Below the pieces are notes generated by a model. The model made no database searches. It was not told where the DNA came from and was given only the letters and a program-made list of their open reading frames with translations. A program made the translations under genes and the position numbers. 64,000 nucleotides of DNA from Nitrobacter winogradskyi Nb-255 (GTDB lineage Bacteria > Pseudomonadota > Alphaproteobacteria > Rhizobiales > Xanthobacteraceae). Shown piece by piece: positions 38,266 to 47,034 of this stretch (within the stretch, counting starts at the first letter, position 1; every line of letters begins with the position of its first letter). The DNA lies in NCBI RefSeq assembly GCF_000012725.1, contig NC_007406.1, positions 2,322,001-2,386,000 on the forward strand, given 5' to 3'.

Positions 38266-38856
38266 TCAGGAAAACCTCTTTGATCGTCCGCCCTTAGCTG
38301 TCGACAGCGTCTTCGACTTCTTTGGAGCGGCGGAGTTCGCCTTGTGCCCGTTCAGCCTTCTGCGACCGGGCTTGGGGCCGGCGTTATTTTCAGCGCTCCC
38401 CCGAGAGTGCTTCTTTTCCTCGCGCGCCGCCGCCCGCAGCTTCTTTCGCTTCTTTTCGCAGGAGTCGCACTTGCAGCCGATCGGCTTCAGGTACTCCTTG
38501 AAATACTCGGTGCCGTAGTCGTAGTTGATCTCCTCGCCAGGCGCGATGTCCTTGATGGCGCGAATATCCACGCGGCGCTTGATCTTGCGAACATCCGACT
38601 CCGCATTCGGTTTGCAGGAGTGGTTGATATAGCGCGCGATGTTCGAGCGCATGGAGCCGTCGATGGTCCAGCGGCTGGTGATCTGGAAGAGATACTTGTT
38701 CTCGACCGCGTCGTCCTTCTCCTTGGTGCAATCGAGCAGCCGTCCGACGTACCGGATAATTTTCGTGCCCTTCTTGATTGGCTTGGTGGCGAAGAGGCCG
38801 AGCCCGGTGCGGGAGCGGCCAATGCGGTAAGGCTTATTCGGAGGGATGACAGGCAT
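38266..38856 (-). CDS. SET-domain protein-lysine methyltransferase
   Basis: A 196-residue protein with a full bacterial SET domain: SRTGLGLFATKPIKKGTKII near 15, NIARYINHSCKPNAESD near 73 (the pseudo-knot NHS motif), GEEINYDYGTEYFKEYL near 107, and the post-SET zinc Cys pattern CKCDSC. The last 65 residues are rich in Lys, Arg and Ser, likely nucleic-acid binding. SET enzymes methylate lysine in proteins; the bacterial target is unknown. Its neighbour at 39040, on the other strand, is also a SAM enzyme. Confidence 0.88.
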   Translation of the reverse strand: MPVIPPNKPYRIGRSRTGLGLFATKPIKKGTKIIRYVGRLLDCTKEKDDAVENKYLFQITSRWTIDGSMRSNIARYINHSCKPNAESDVRKIKRRVDIRAIKDIAPGEEINYDYGTEYFKEYLKPIGCKCDSCEKKRKKLRAAAREEKKHSRGSAENNAGPKPGRRRLNGHKANSAAPKKSKTLSTAKGGRSKRFS

Positions 38857-39039
38857 GATCGGCTAAACTGAAATGCTCACTGGTGATGACGAGCTTCGTG
38901 AATGCGCTGTTTTGCATGATTCCGCGGCAATTGTCAGGTGCCTCCATCCCTGAGTGTTGACCATCCATCACGGCATATGGGTTTATCTTCGTCCTGGTTT
39001 CTGCAATAAACAACTCGTGCGCTGGAAGCGTAAACCACA

Positions 39040-40008
39040 ATGAGGCTCTCGAAAAAGGACGAAGCATTGTTAAAGGTGGATTTCTCTCGGATCAATCAGG
39101 CCAAGGCGGTCTTCGATGACATCTATATCCAGGACGATCCAAGGTCGTATTTCTCGACCCTGGGCGACCTCGACTACATGATCACCGATGTCGCCGAGCC
39201 GGTCATCCGCCAGATATTATCCGCCAAGGCGTCCGTCACCGAATCCAAACCGGTGGTGCTCGACGTCGGCTGCTCATACGGCATCAACGCCGCCGTGCAT
39301 CGCTTCCCTCTGACCTTCGGCGGCCTGCGCCATCGCTACGCCCGGCGCGAGATCAAGGCCGTGTCTTCCGAAGAGCTGATGCAGCTCGACCGCAATTTCT
39401 ATGCAAGCTGGCCCGATCATGGCCTCGCACGGTTTATCGGCCTCGACGTATCCGCGCCGGCCGTTCGCTATGCAACGCGCGTCGGGCTTCTCGATCAGGG
39501 TATCGTCGCCGACCTCGAAAGCCAGCCGCTTTCCGCGGAGGACGCGTGCATCATCAAGCCCGCTGACGTCATTCTGTCCACGGGATGCATCGGCTATGTC
39601 ACCGAAAAGACGTTCGGCAAGCTGCTCGATGCAACCGAGAAGAAACCATGGATCATTTCCTTCGTGCTGCGGATGTTTCCTTATGACTCGCTTGAAAAGA
39701 CCTTCGCCCAGCGCGGCCTGGTTACGGAAAAGCTGGGCGGCGTAACTTTCATCCAGCGCCGTTTCCGCGACGCCGAGGAGTTCGAGAACAGCCTCGCGAC
39801 ACTCGCAGCCGCCCACATCGATTCAACAGGTCTTGAGTCCGAAGGTCTGTTTCACGCCGATTTGATCCTTTCCCGGCCAGAGGCGGATGCGCGCGTCGCG
39901 TCGCTGGAAGACATTGTTACCGTGGCGAGCGGACGAGGCCGCCCGATCGCCCCGCGTTATGTGCATGTCGAAAGCGATGACGGCCTGCAGGTGACGCTGG
40001 AGCCGTGA
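39040..40008 (+). CDS. Class I SAM-dependent methyltransferase of unknown target
   Basis: A 322-residue protein. The SAM motif is VVLDVGCSYGINAAVHRFPL near 70. A second acidic motif, FIGLDVSAPAVRYATRVGLL, is at about 131, and ADVILSTGCIGYVTEKTFGK at 176. A 40-residue insertion follows motif I. The sequence outside these motifs is unlike families I know. It is divergent from the SET gene (183 bp between). No clear ribosome site is seen before the ATG, so the start is less certain. Confidence 0.75.
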   Translation: MRLSKKDEALLKVDFSRINQAKAVFDDIYIQDDPRSYFSTLGDLDYMITDVAEPVIRQILSAKASVTESKPVVLDVGCSYGINAAVHRFPLTFGGLRHRYARREIKAVSSEELMQLDRNFYASWPDHGLARFIGLDVSAPAVRYATRVGLLDQGIVADLESQPLSAEDACIIKPADVILSTGCIGYVTEKTFGKLLDATEKKPWIISFVLRMFPYDSLEKTFAQRGLVTEKLGGVTFIQRRFRDAEEFENSLATLAAAHIDSTGLESEGLFHADLILSRPEADARVASLEDIVTVASGRGRPIAPRYVHVESDDGLQVTLEP

Positions 40009-40143
40009 TCCGTGCCCCGCGCGTCCCGCAACTTCGTGACTGTTCTGAGTATGCCATCAGGCTTTGAGGCGCAGTTTGGCCGGATCGGGCGCGAACCTAT
40101 CCACCGCCAGCCAGCTTGATTGTTTCTCTCGGGAGATCGTTGA

Positions 40144-40614
40144 ATGACAAGCCCGCGCCGCTGCCTCACCGCCAGCCTTTGTGTTGCCGCGGCGGCGATG
40201 CTTGCCTCTCCACCGGCCCTCGCCGACCGCTGCGACGACCTGGCCGCACAACTTAAAAGCCAGATCGACGGCCTGAACATCGGCAAGACCGCAGCCAATG
40301 TGATTTACCTGTCGCATCCCGCGACCACGCAGTTGATCCTCGGTTGCTCCAACCGCAAGTTCACCAATGAACTGATCGCGGGCACAGACACCCGCAAGCC
40401 GAATCCCGAGTTTTACGATCTAGTGGCGCGAGCTTCCGCCATCATCTTCACGATTCCGATCGCCGATACGCTGAGAGGCGCGACCCGCTGCATGAAGCGC
40501 ATGGGCCTGTTACGCGGCGACGACGTGCAAACGCGCTTCCGGCGGCTGAACATGCATTGCACCCGCACCAAGACCAGTTCCGCCATCGCGGTGTCCCGCG
40601 GCATCGACGAGTAA
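40144..40614 (+). CDS. Secreted hypothetical protein
   Basis: A 156-residue protein with a typical Sec signal peptide (MTSPRRCLTASLCVAAAAML..), predicted cleavage after ALA before DRCDDL. The mature part is about 129 residues with three Cys residues, one next to the cut site, and no recognised domain. Probably periplasmic. GGGAG lies before the ATG. It follows the methyltransferase by 135 bp and is not obviously coupled. Confidence 0.7.
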   Translation: MTSPRRCLTASLCVAAAAMLASPPALADRCDDLAAQLKSQIDGLNIGKTAANVIYLSHPATTQLILGCSNRKFTNELIAGTDTRKPNPEFYDLVARASAIIFTIPIADTLRGATRCMKRMGLLRGDDVQTRFRRLNMHCTRTKTSSAIAVSRGIDE

Positions 40615-40710
40615 GAGCCACGAGCGATCGGAACTGTCTCGGCCGGGACTCGCTGCCAGTCGTGGCAGCGATCTGGTATTCTCTCCAGGCTTCGCGTTGG
40701 AGGGTCAAGA

Positions 40711-41070
40711 ATGCAGGATGGGAAAACTTACACAGGCGGCTGCCATTGCGGGCAGGTGCGCTTCGAGTGCACAACTGATCTTGCCATGGTGACCGCGTGC
40801 AACTGCTCGATCTGCACCAAGAAGGGATTGCACATCACGTTTCTCGCGCCTCAAAGTTTTCAACTCCGGGCGGGCGAGGATAATCTCAAGGAATACCTGT
40901 TCAACAAGCAAATGATCCGGCATCAGCTTTGCATCGACTGCGGCGTCGAGGTATTCGCGCGCGGCAAGAAACCTGATGGCACCGAGGTGGTCGCCCTCAA
41001 TGTGAGTTGCATCGACGGCATCGAGTTGTCCCGCCTTACATTGACGCCGATCGACGGGCGCAGCCTCTGA
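40711..41070 (+). CDS. GFA (glutathione-dependent formaldehyde-activating-like) family protein
   Basis: A 119-residue zinc protein. Cys pairs are visible: TGGCHCGQVRFEC at the start, then CNCSICTKKG, and LCIDCGVEVFARGKKPDGTE later. These are the zinc-binding positions of the CENP-V/GFA fold. The name comes from Gfa of Paracoccus, which speeds formaldehyde-glutathione adduct formation, but most members are uncharacterised. GGAGGG lies 6 bases before the ATG. Confidence 0.88.
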   Translation: MQDGKTYTGGCHCGQVRFECTTDLAMVTACNCSICTKKGLHITFLAPQSFQLRAGEDNLKEYLFNKQMIRHQLCIDCGVEVFARGKKPDGTEVVALNVSCIDGIELSRLTLTPIDGRSL

Positions 41071-41120
41071 AACCCGACGCTTTTGCCACGACGTTTTCGC
41101 GCCCGAGTCCCTCCGCTTCT

Positions 41121-41226
41121 GATGGAATCAGAAACGGGTTCCATGATTTTGATTTGACGCGTTTTCTTCACGCGAACCGGTGTCCATCCGGATCAAGCCC
41201 GAGGACATGCTTCGCTTGAAAACGCT
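41121..41226. repeat. Dispersed palindromic repeat
   Basis: Contains GATGGAATCAGAAACGGGTT, GACGCGTTTTCTTCACGCG, AACCGGTGTCC and a terminal GACATGCTTCGCTTGAAAACG. A well-preserved member of the family. Confidence 0.75.
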
Positions 41227-41276
41227 CCAGGCCATTTTCCGCCCTTCGTTCAGCGCAAACAAATTGAGCGCAAACA

Positions 41277-41309
41277 AAAAGGCGCCGCGAGGCTGTCGCG
41301 GCGCCTTTT
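41277..41309 (-). terminator. Bidirectional rho-independent terminator
   Basis: A 14-bp stem AAAAGGCGCCGCGA / TCGCGGCGCCTTTT with a 5-base loop. It is flanked by a T run on the minus strand. It would end the Tim44-like gene 20 bp before it and possibly transcripts arriving from the other side. Confidence 0.85.
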
Positions 41310-41328
41310 GAATGATCATCCCGACCGG

Positions 41329-42267
41329 TCAGGTCTGCTGGATGGCCGACAATTCCCACTTTCCACCATCCCGACGCGCGAAGGTCCAGATCTCGGCCGC
41401 TTCCTGCGGCTGGTCACCGCCATCCACGATGCGGCCGCTGGCCCGCTCAGTGGTCTTGTCGATCAGCGAGTAGCGCAGCGCCACCGTGGCATAATCGGTC
41501 ACGCCCTCGCGCCATGCTTCCGCGAGATCGCCCTGCAGAAGCTTGACGTCCGACACCGTGTTGACCACGCCGCGGGCGTCGTTGGCCCGGAGATCTTCGG
41601 TGAAGTATGACACCATTTCCGGCGTCGCCAGCGTGTGCAGGGTATTGACATCTTCCTTTGACCACGCGGCCTGGATTTCTCCGAGCAGGCGCTCAAAGGT
41701 TTCATAGTCGGATGGTGTGATTTCCAGCGGCGCGGCGTTTGACACCGAACCGAAACCGAGACCGCTACGGGCATTGGTTTGAGCAGCGGAGCCCGGCGTC
41801 GGTCCGGCATAGGCAGGCGCATTACGCCGCTGCCACCACGACATCGCAAAACGCACGAGGAGATAGATCAGGCCGACCTGGAGCACCAGGCCGATGATGG
41901 ACGACAGACCTTCGAGACCACCGAACAGGCCGCCGCCGAACAGCATGCCCAACAAGCCAGCGCCGAGGAATCCCGCGGCGAGGCCGCCGAGCATTCCCAT
42001 GCCCGGCCGGGCGGAGCGTCCAGCCGCCGCGGCGCCTGCGGCGGGACGGCCGGGTTGACTCATGGTGCGGTCGAACGGACGCGCCGCGTTCGGCGCGGTG
42101 CTGGTGGCGGGCGGCGCGGAGAAGGTGTGCGAGCCGCGCGACCCCATGCTCTTGCCCCCACCGATGCGGGCGTCCGCTGCCGAAACAGCGAACATCAAGG
42201 GAAGCGCCAACGACAGGACGACGGCGAAAGCCTTCATCAAGCCGGACGCCCGCTTAGCCAATTTCAT
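41329..42267 (-). CDS. Tim44-like domain membrane protein
   Basis: A 312-residue protein: signal-like hydrophobic helix (11-32), a low-complexity Pro/Ala/Ser stretch with RIGGGKSMGSRGSHTFS, Gly-rich helices (about 88-140: GLAAGFLGAGLLGMLFGGGL), and a C-terminal Tim44 domain (about 185-312) with SDYETFERLLGEIQAAWSKE and YFTEDLRANDARGVV. The domain resembles the substrate-linked part of mitochondrial Tim44. In alphaproteobacteria such proteins are inner-membrane proteins of unclear role. Confidence 0.85.
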   Translation of the reverse strand: MKLAKRASGLMKAFAVVLSLALPLMFAVSAADARIGGGKSMGSRGSHTFSAPPATSTAPNAARPFDRTMSQPGRPAAGAAAAGRSARPGMGMLGGLAAGFLGAGLLGMLFGGGLFGGLEGLSSIIGLVLQVGLIYLLVRFAMSWWQRRNAPAYAGPTPGSAAQTNARSGLGFGSVSNAAPLEITPSDYETFERLLGEIQAAWSKEDVNTLHTLATPEMVSYFTEDLRANDARGVVNTVSDVKLLQGDLAEAWREGVTDYATVALRYSLIDKTTERASGRIVDGGDQPQEAAEIWTFARRDGGKWELSAIQQT

Positions 42268-42395
42268 ACGTTATTCCTCTTCTCTTTTCCTGGCAGGATC
42301 CGTGCCCATGAAATGGTTAGCTCGGATCAAAAGAAAAGTCTTATCGAGGCATAAAACTGCGGCTCACCGTCGCGGGAAACTTCGGCTGTATTCCC

Positions 42396-42740
42396 CTATC
42401 CCCGTGCCAGGTCGAGAAAATGCCGTCCTGCCTTGTCCTCGATTTCAACGATCCACGCATCCGGATCGAATCGAACTTCTTTCGCAAGGCGCTCTTCGAC
42501 CGCCTGCTCGGCGACAGGCTCAACCGAAGAAGGCGCGAACACACGCTCCACGGGCCGGCTGTCGTCGTATACGGCCTGCGGCGCGGGGGCGTAAAGCATC
42601 GCATTGCCGTCGAGCAACGCCAGCTTGACGAAAACGGCACCTGCCTCATCCGCTCCACGGCGGCGCACCGCCCCGAAAACGCCCTCGCACTGGCAACGGC
42701 GCAGATAGGCAGCGACCCAAATACTCGACTTCAACCTCAT
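42396..42740 (-). CDS. DUF1491 family protein
   Basis: A 114-residue protein with the full DUF1491 sequence pattern: RLKSSIWVAAYLRRCQCEGV, GADEAGAVFVKLALLDGNAM and VRFDPDAWIVEIEDKAGRHF near the end. Widely conserved in Rhizobiales with no known function. The start at MRLKSSIW (42740) matches the family, though MSMRLKSS two codons upstream is possible. No ribosome site decides between them. Divergent from purB. Confidence 0.87.
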   Translation of the reverse strand: MRLKSSIWVAAYLRRCQCEGVFGAVRRRGADEAGAVFVKLALLDGNAMLYAPAPQAVYDDSRPVERVFAPSSVEPVAEQAVEERLAKEVRFDPDAWIVEIEDKAGRHFLDLARG

Positions 42741-42910
42741 GGACATGAAGATACGCGCTTCGTGACGGCGAGACCAGTGCAGCTGGCGCATTCATGCGGC
42801 GAGGTCGAGCAGGCCTATGTCCGCTCGACAACCTTGCGTCGTTTGTCTGCTTACGGCGGCTCTGCTAGAGCGTGAGCTTGAAAAGCCTCCGAAAAGCTCA
42901 AGGACCGTTC

Positions 42911-44218
42911 ATGATCCCCCGTTACGCCCGCCCGGAAATGGTTTCGATCTGGGAGCCGCAGACCCGCTTCAAGATCTGGTTCGAGATCGAGGCTCACGCC
43001 GCTGATGCCCAGGCCGAACTCGGTGTGATTCCGAAGGAAGCGGCCGAGATTATCTGGGCAAAGGCGAAAGACGCCACTTTCGATATTCAGCGCATTGACG
43101 AGATCGAGCGCGAAACCAGGCACGATGTCATCGCCTTCCTCACTCACCTCGCCGAAATCGTCGGTCCCGAGGCGCGCTTCGTGCATCAGGGCATGACGTC
43201 ATCGGACGTGCTCGACACCTGCCTCAACGTACAGCTCAGCCGGGCCGCCGACATCCTGATCGCCGATATCGACAAGCTGCTCGGGGCGCTGAAGACCCGC
43301 GCGTTCGAACACAAGATGACGCCGACCATCGGCCGCTCGCACGGCATTCACGCCGAACCCGTGACCTTCGGCCTCAAGCTCGCTTACGCCTATGCGGAGT
43401 TCTCGCGCGCCAGGGAGCGCCTGACCGCGGCCCGCCGGGAGGTCGCGACCTGCGCGATCTCGGGCGCGGTCGGCACCTTCGCCCAGATCGATCCGCGCGT
43501 GGAAGAGCATGTCGCGGGCGCGATGGGATTGATCCCCGAGCCGGTCTCAACCCAGGTGATCCCGCGTGACCGCCACGCGATGTTCTTCGCGACGCTCGGC
43601 GTCATCGCGTCGTCGATGGAGCGGCTTGCCATCGAAATCCGCCATCTGCAACGCACCGAGGTGCTGGAAGCGGAGGAGTTCTTCTCCGAAGGCCAGAAAG
43701 GCTCGTCGGCGATGCCGCACAAGCGCAACCCGGTTCTGACCGAGAACATCACGGGGCTGGCGCGTATGGTGCGCGCCTATGTGACGCCGGCTCTGGAGAA
43801 CGTCGCGCTCTGGCATGAACGTGATATCTCGCACTCCTCGGTCGAACGGATGATCGGCCCGGACGCCACCGTGACGCTCGACTTCGCGCTCAACCGCCTC
43901 GCGGGCGTGATCGACAAGCTTCTGGTCTATCCCGCCAACATGCAAAAGAACCTCGACCGTCTCGGAGGACTCGTGCACTCGCAACGCGTGCTGATCGCGC
44001 TCACGCAAAAAGGCGCGAGCCGCGAGGACGCCTACAAGCTGGTTCAGCGGAACGCCATGCCGGTGTGGCGCGGCGAAGGCGACTTCGAAACGCTTCTGAA
44101 GAACGATGCCGACGTGACGAAATATCTCACCGGCGCCGAGATCGCCGAGCAGTTCGACCTCAACTATCACCTCAAGCACGTTGACACGATCTTCAAGCGG
44201 GTGTTCGGAAGCGCTTGA
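42911..44218 (+). CDS. purB: Adenylosuccinate lyase
   Basis: A 435-residue enzyme of the fumarase/aspartase family. It cleaves SAICAR and adenylosuccinate, two steps of purine synthesis. The signature loop GQKGSSAMPHKRNPVLTENI near 260 includes the mobile catalytic Ser, TRHDVIAFLTHLAE near 65 matches conserved region 1, and the catalytic His is in IGRSHGIHAEPVTFG near 145. Start ATG at 42911, where MIPRYARPEM matches homologues; an upstream in-frame ATG adds 13 residues. Confidence 0.96.
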   Translation: MIPRYARPEMVSIWEPQTRFKIWFEIEAHAADAQAELGVIPKEAAEIIWAKAKDATFDIQRIDEIERETRHDVIAFLTHLAEIVGPEARFVHQGMTSSDVLDTCLNVQLSRAADILIADIDKLLGALKTRAFEHKMTPTIGRSHGIHAEPVTFGLKLAYAYAEFSRARERLTAARREVATCAISGAVGTFAQIDPRVEEHVAGAMGLIPEPVSTQVIPRDRHAMFFATLGVIASSMERLAIEIRHLQRTEVLEAEEFFSEGQKGSSAMPHKRNPVLTENITGLARMVRAYVTPALENVALWHERDISHSSVERMIGPDATVTLDFALNRLAGVIDKLLVYPANMQKNLDRLGGLVHSQRVLIALTQKGASREDAYKLVQRNAMPVWRGEGDFETLLKNDADVTKYLTGAEIAEQFDLNYHLKHVDTIFKRVFGSA

Positions 44219-44230
44219 GCGGGCAGCCAT

Positions 44231-44319
44231 CACCGATTTGGATGTCGACGCCGTTTCTTCACGCGAGCCGCCATCCAATCGGGGGAGGCCCGACGACAGG
44301 CTTTCCTCGAAAACGCTAC
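44231..44319. repeat. Diverged dispersed palindromic repeat
   Basis: Diverged copy with GCCGTTTCTTCACGCGAGCC inside and CTCGAAAACGCTACA at the right end, between purB and the PilZ gene. The left end is not well preserved. Confidence 0.55.
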
Positions 44320-44394
44320 AGGCTAACTCCGCGTTAACCCTGACACTCGTAGGGTTTCTTGATACCGATCACCGGTCGACCGGCGGGCCGATTT

Positions 44395-45003
44395 ATGGCG
44401 TTGGCGCAGAAAATCTCAAACCTACCGGTTGAGCGCCGGCGCTTCCAGCGGGTCAGGGTTCACCTGCTGGGCCGCTACATGCTGCCCGATCGGCGCGAGT
44501 TCCCCTGCCAGGTTATCAACATGTCCCCCGGCGGGCTGGCCATGCTGGCGCCCGGTATCGGCCATGTCGGCGACCGCGTTATTGTCTATCTCGACCACAT
44601 CGGCCGGGTCGAAGGCAGGATCACCCGCATTATCGACAGCGGGTTCGCCATGAACATCAGCGCGACCCCGCGCAAGCGCGACAAGCTGGCCTCGCAACTC
44701 ACCTGGCTCGCCAATCGCGATATCCTCAACCTTCCGGAAGACCGCCGCCACGACCGCATTATGCCCCGCAACCCGATCGCGATCCTCACCCTCGAGGACG
44801 GAACAAGGATGACATGCCGGATCATCGACCTTTCGATGTCAGGCGCCGCCGTCTCGGCTGAAAAGACGCCCCCGCTGCAGTCCAGGGTCGCACTCGGCAA
44901 GGTGCTGTCCCGCGTGGTACGAAATCTGGAAGAAGGTTTCGCGCTCGAATTCATCCACGAGCAACATCCCGACACTCTTGAAGACGACGTTACCGCCAGG
45001 TAA
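44395..45003 (+). CDS. Twin PilZ-domain protein, candidate c-di-GMP receptor
   Basis: A 202-residue protein with two PilZ domains in tandem. Domain 1 (about 12-95) has RRRFQRVRV and NMSPGG; domain 2 (about 115-195) has RRHDRIMPR and DLSMSG. Both keep the RxxxR and (D/N)xSxxG residues that bind cyclic di-GMP, so both could bind ligand. No output domain is attached. The ATG at 44395 starts just before the first motif. It is downstream of purB and a diverged repeat, not obviously in an operon. Confidence 0.85.
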   Translation: MALAQKISNLPVERRRFQRVRVHLLGRYMLPDRREFPCQVINMSPGGLAMLAPGIGHVGDRVIVYLDHIGRVEGRITRIIDSGFAMNISATPRKRDKLASQLTWLANRDILNLPEDRRHDRIMPRNPIAILTLEDGTRMTCRIIDLSMSGAAVSAEKTPPLQSRVALGKVLSRVVRNLEEGFALEFIHEQHPDTLEDDVTAR

Positions 45004-45110
45004 ATGGCCTCAGCCTCCGCGGTGTAATAAGCGTGTCATAAGCACCTGAAATAACGCCTCCGGTTTCAATGGGTTCCAGTGACGGATCTCTGAAAAGAGG
45101 CGAAGCAATA

Positions 45111-46538
45111 ATGAATAAGAAGAAATTCAACGCGGCAGTATGCGGCTTTGGATTAGTTTTGGCTACATCCCAACTCTCCCCGGCCGGCGCCCAGGAAATG
45201 GAACTGTATGTCGATACAGTGACCAAGCAGGTTTACACGGAGCCCGGTAAAAACAGGGTCATGATGGGAACTTTTCAGCAGATAAAGAAGGGTTCAGGCC
45301 AGCGGGCGCAGAGGGGCTCAAGCCGGCAGGCACAGCAAGGCTCAGGACAAACCGTCGCCCACCGGACCGTCACGCAGGACAATGATCTCCCGGTTGTAAA
45401 ATCCAGGGAGAAAAAAGAGTGGTACGACAAACTCAAAATTCGTGGCTACACGCAATTCCGCTCCGCCAGCACCGTGGGCGGAGACAAGGATGCAGTCTCG
45501 TACTGGCCGGATAAATCGGTAGGCGAGAACAGCTCTTTTCTGATCAGGCGAGCACGTGTGATCTTGTACGGAGATGTCAGCGATAATCTTTACGTGTATC
45601 TACAGCCTGATTTCGCCAGCACGCCATCCGGCTCCAGCACAGGCCATTTTGGTCAGCTAAGGGATGCCTACGCCGACATCGCCTTCGATCAGAAGAAGGA
45701 ATTCCGCGTCAGGGTCGGGCAATCAAAAATCCCCTTCAGCTTTGAAAACTTGCAATCCAGCCAAAATCGCCTTGCGCTCGACCGTAATGACGGACTCAAC
45801 AGTTGCTGCCGGGATGAGCGCGACATCGGCGCCTTCTTCTACTGGGCCCCGGCTCATATACGCGAACGGTTCAAGGATCTCGTATCGAACAATCTGAAGG
45901 GATCGGGCGACTACGGCGTGTTCGCCTTCGGCGTCTACAACGGACAGGGCGCCAACCGTGTCGAACAGAACAATGATATGCATATGGTCGTCCGCTTCAC
46001 CTATCCGTATATGTTTGGCAACGGGCAGATTTTTGAAGCAGGCGTGCAGGCCGTCCATGGCCGCTTCGTTACATCGACAGGCCCCATAAACGGAGTCACT
46101 CCAATCATGGATGCCCCCGCGAAAGGATTTAAAGATCAGCGCGTCGGGGTCCATGCCGTGCTTTATCCGCAGCCCTTCGGGTTTCAGGCGGAATGGAACT
46201 GGGGACGGGGACCTCAGTTGAACGACACTCAGACAATGCTCACTGAATCCTCGCTGAGCGGCGGCTACGTCCTCGCAAACTATCGACTTAACGCGGGACA
46301 ATGGGGAATGCTGTTCCCATTCGTTAAATGGCAGCACTTCGAGGGCGGTCAAAAGTTCGAGCGCAACGCTCCACACAACTACGTCAATGATTGGGAATTC
46401 GGCGTGGAGTGGCAGGTCACGAAAGAGATCGAGCTTACAGCGGTTTATCACATGATGAATCGCACCGATCTGGCGAACGCTCCCTACGAACGATACAAGG
46501 CCGATGTCCTGAGATTCCAGCTCCAGTGGAATTACTGA
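45111..46538 (+). CDS. OprO/OprP-type porin
   Basis: A 475-residue outer-membrane beta-barrel. Signal peptide with likely cleavage after AGAQ (about residue 28). A Gln/Ser/Gly-rich spacer with GSGQRAQRGSSRQAQQGSGQ lies around 60-80, and the barrel starts near 105 (WYDKLKIRGYTQFR), with many strands ending in Arg, Trp and Tyr. The C-terminus is LQWNY, with aromatic last residue as usual for barrels. The OprO/P group takes up phosphate or pyrophosphate, but the anion here is not inferable. Composition appears less GC-rich than its neighbours, which could indicate transfer. Confidence 0.82.
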   Translation: MNKKKFNAAVCGFGLVLATSQLSPAGAQEMELYVDTVTKQVYTEPGKNRVMMGTFQQIKKGSGQRAQRGSSRQAQQGSGQTVAHRTVTQDNDLPVVKSREKKEWYDKLKIRGYTQFRSASTVGGDKDAVSYWPDKSVGENSSFLIRRARVILYGDVSDNLYVYLQPDFASTPSGSSTGHFGQLRDAYADIAFDQKKEFRVRVGQSKIPFSFENLQSSQNRLALDRNDGLNSCCRDERDIGAFFYWAPAHIRERFKDLVSNNLKGSGDYGVFAFGVYNGQGANRVEQNNDMHMVVRFTYPYMFGNGQIFEAGVQAVHGRFVTSTGPINGVTPIMDAPAKGFKDQRVGVHAVLYPQPFGFQAEWNWGRGPQLNDTQTMLTESSLSGGYVLANYRLNAGQWGMLFPFVKWQHFEGGQKFERNAPHNYVNDWEFGVEWQVTKEIELTAVYHMMNRTDLANAPYERYKADVLRFQLQWNY

Positions 46539-46836
46539 CGCTCTCAAGCCGGACAATGGTTTCTTGAGCATGGTCCGATTTCATGCTTAAGGCATCAAGA
46601 ACGCCTCATTGACAGGCTCACCCAGGCGCTGGTCGTGTGAGCGTAGCGCCGTCAATCGGCATCGTACTCGGGCTCATTCGGGAGTCGCATTCCGGCGCTC
46701 TCGCGAATAGCGTCACCGCCCGGTAAACGGCCGTTCTCGAAAAATCACGCCCCGATCGCCGCCGTCCGCTTCCGTCACGGGAGAAATCCGCGATCCTCAA
46801 GGTTAATGGCAATCGCGTTTTCGCTGCGAGAACCCT

Positions 46837-46928
46837 GATTCAATCGGGATTCAATCGCTAATACTTAAAATTTGAATCAAGGACGATCGCTAAAATTTGA
46901 ATCAATATCGATTCAAGTATTGATTCAA
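46837..46928. promoter_or_regulatory. Phased array of GATTCAA/TTGAATC heptamers
   Basis: Six copies at 46837, 46848, 46872, 46897, 46910 and 46922; the third and fourth are in inverted orientation. Spacings of 11, 24, 25, 13 and 12 bp are near one or two DNA turns. The array lies 106-198 bp before the transglutaminase-like gene in an AT-rich stretch. The rest of the 46539-47034 gap shows no gene. Confidence 0.6.
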
Positions 46929-47034
46929 TTAGCTGAGAACTTGACTCGTATTTGCGTCGAATACACTTCGAGTACTTAGCGGCGGCGCAAATTCTTTGTG
47001 CGAAATGTGGTCCCAACAAGAAACGGGGGCCACA

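Noticed and set aside
42420..42875. Plus-strand frame of 151 codons before purB
   Set aside because: Shadow of the DUF1491 gene on the other strand, which matches its family closely.
46539..47034. CRISPR array in the repeat-rich AT stretch
   Set aside because: Repeats are only 7 bases and unevenly spaced, with no spacers of constant length and no cas genes.
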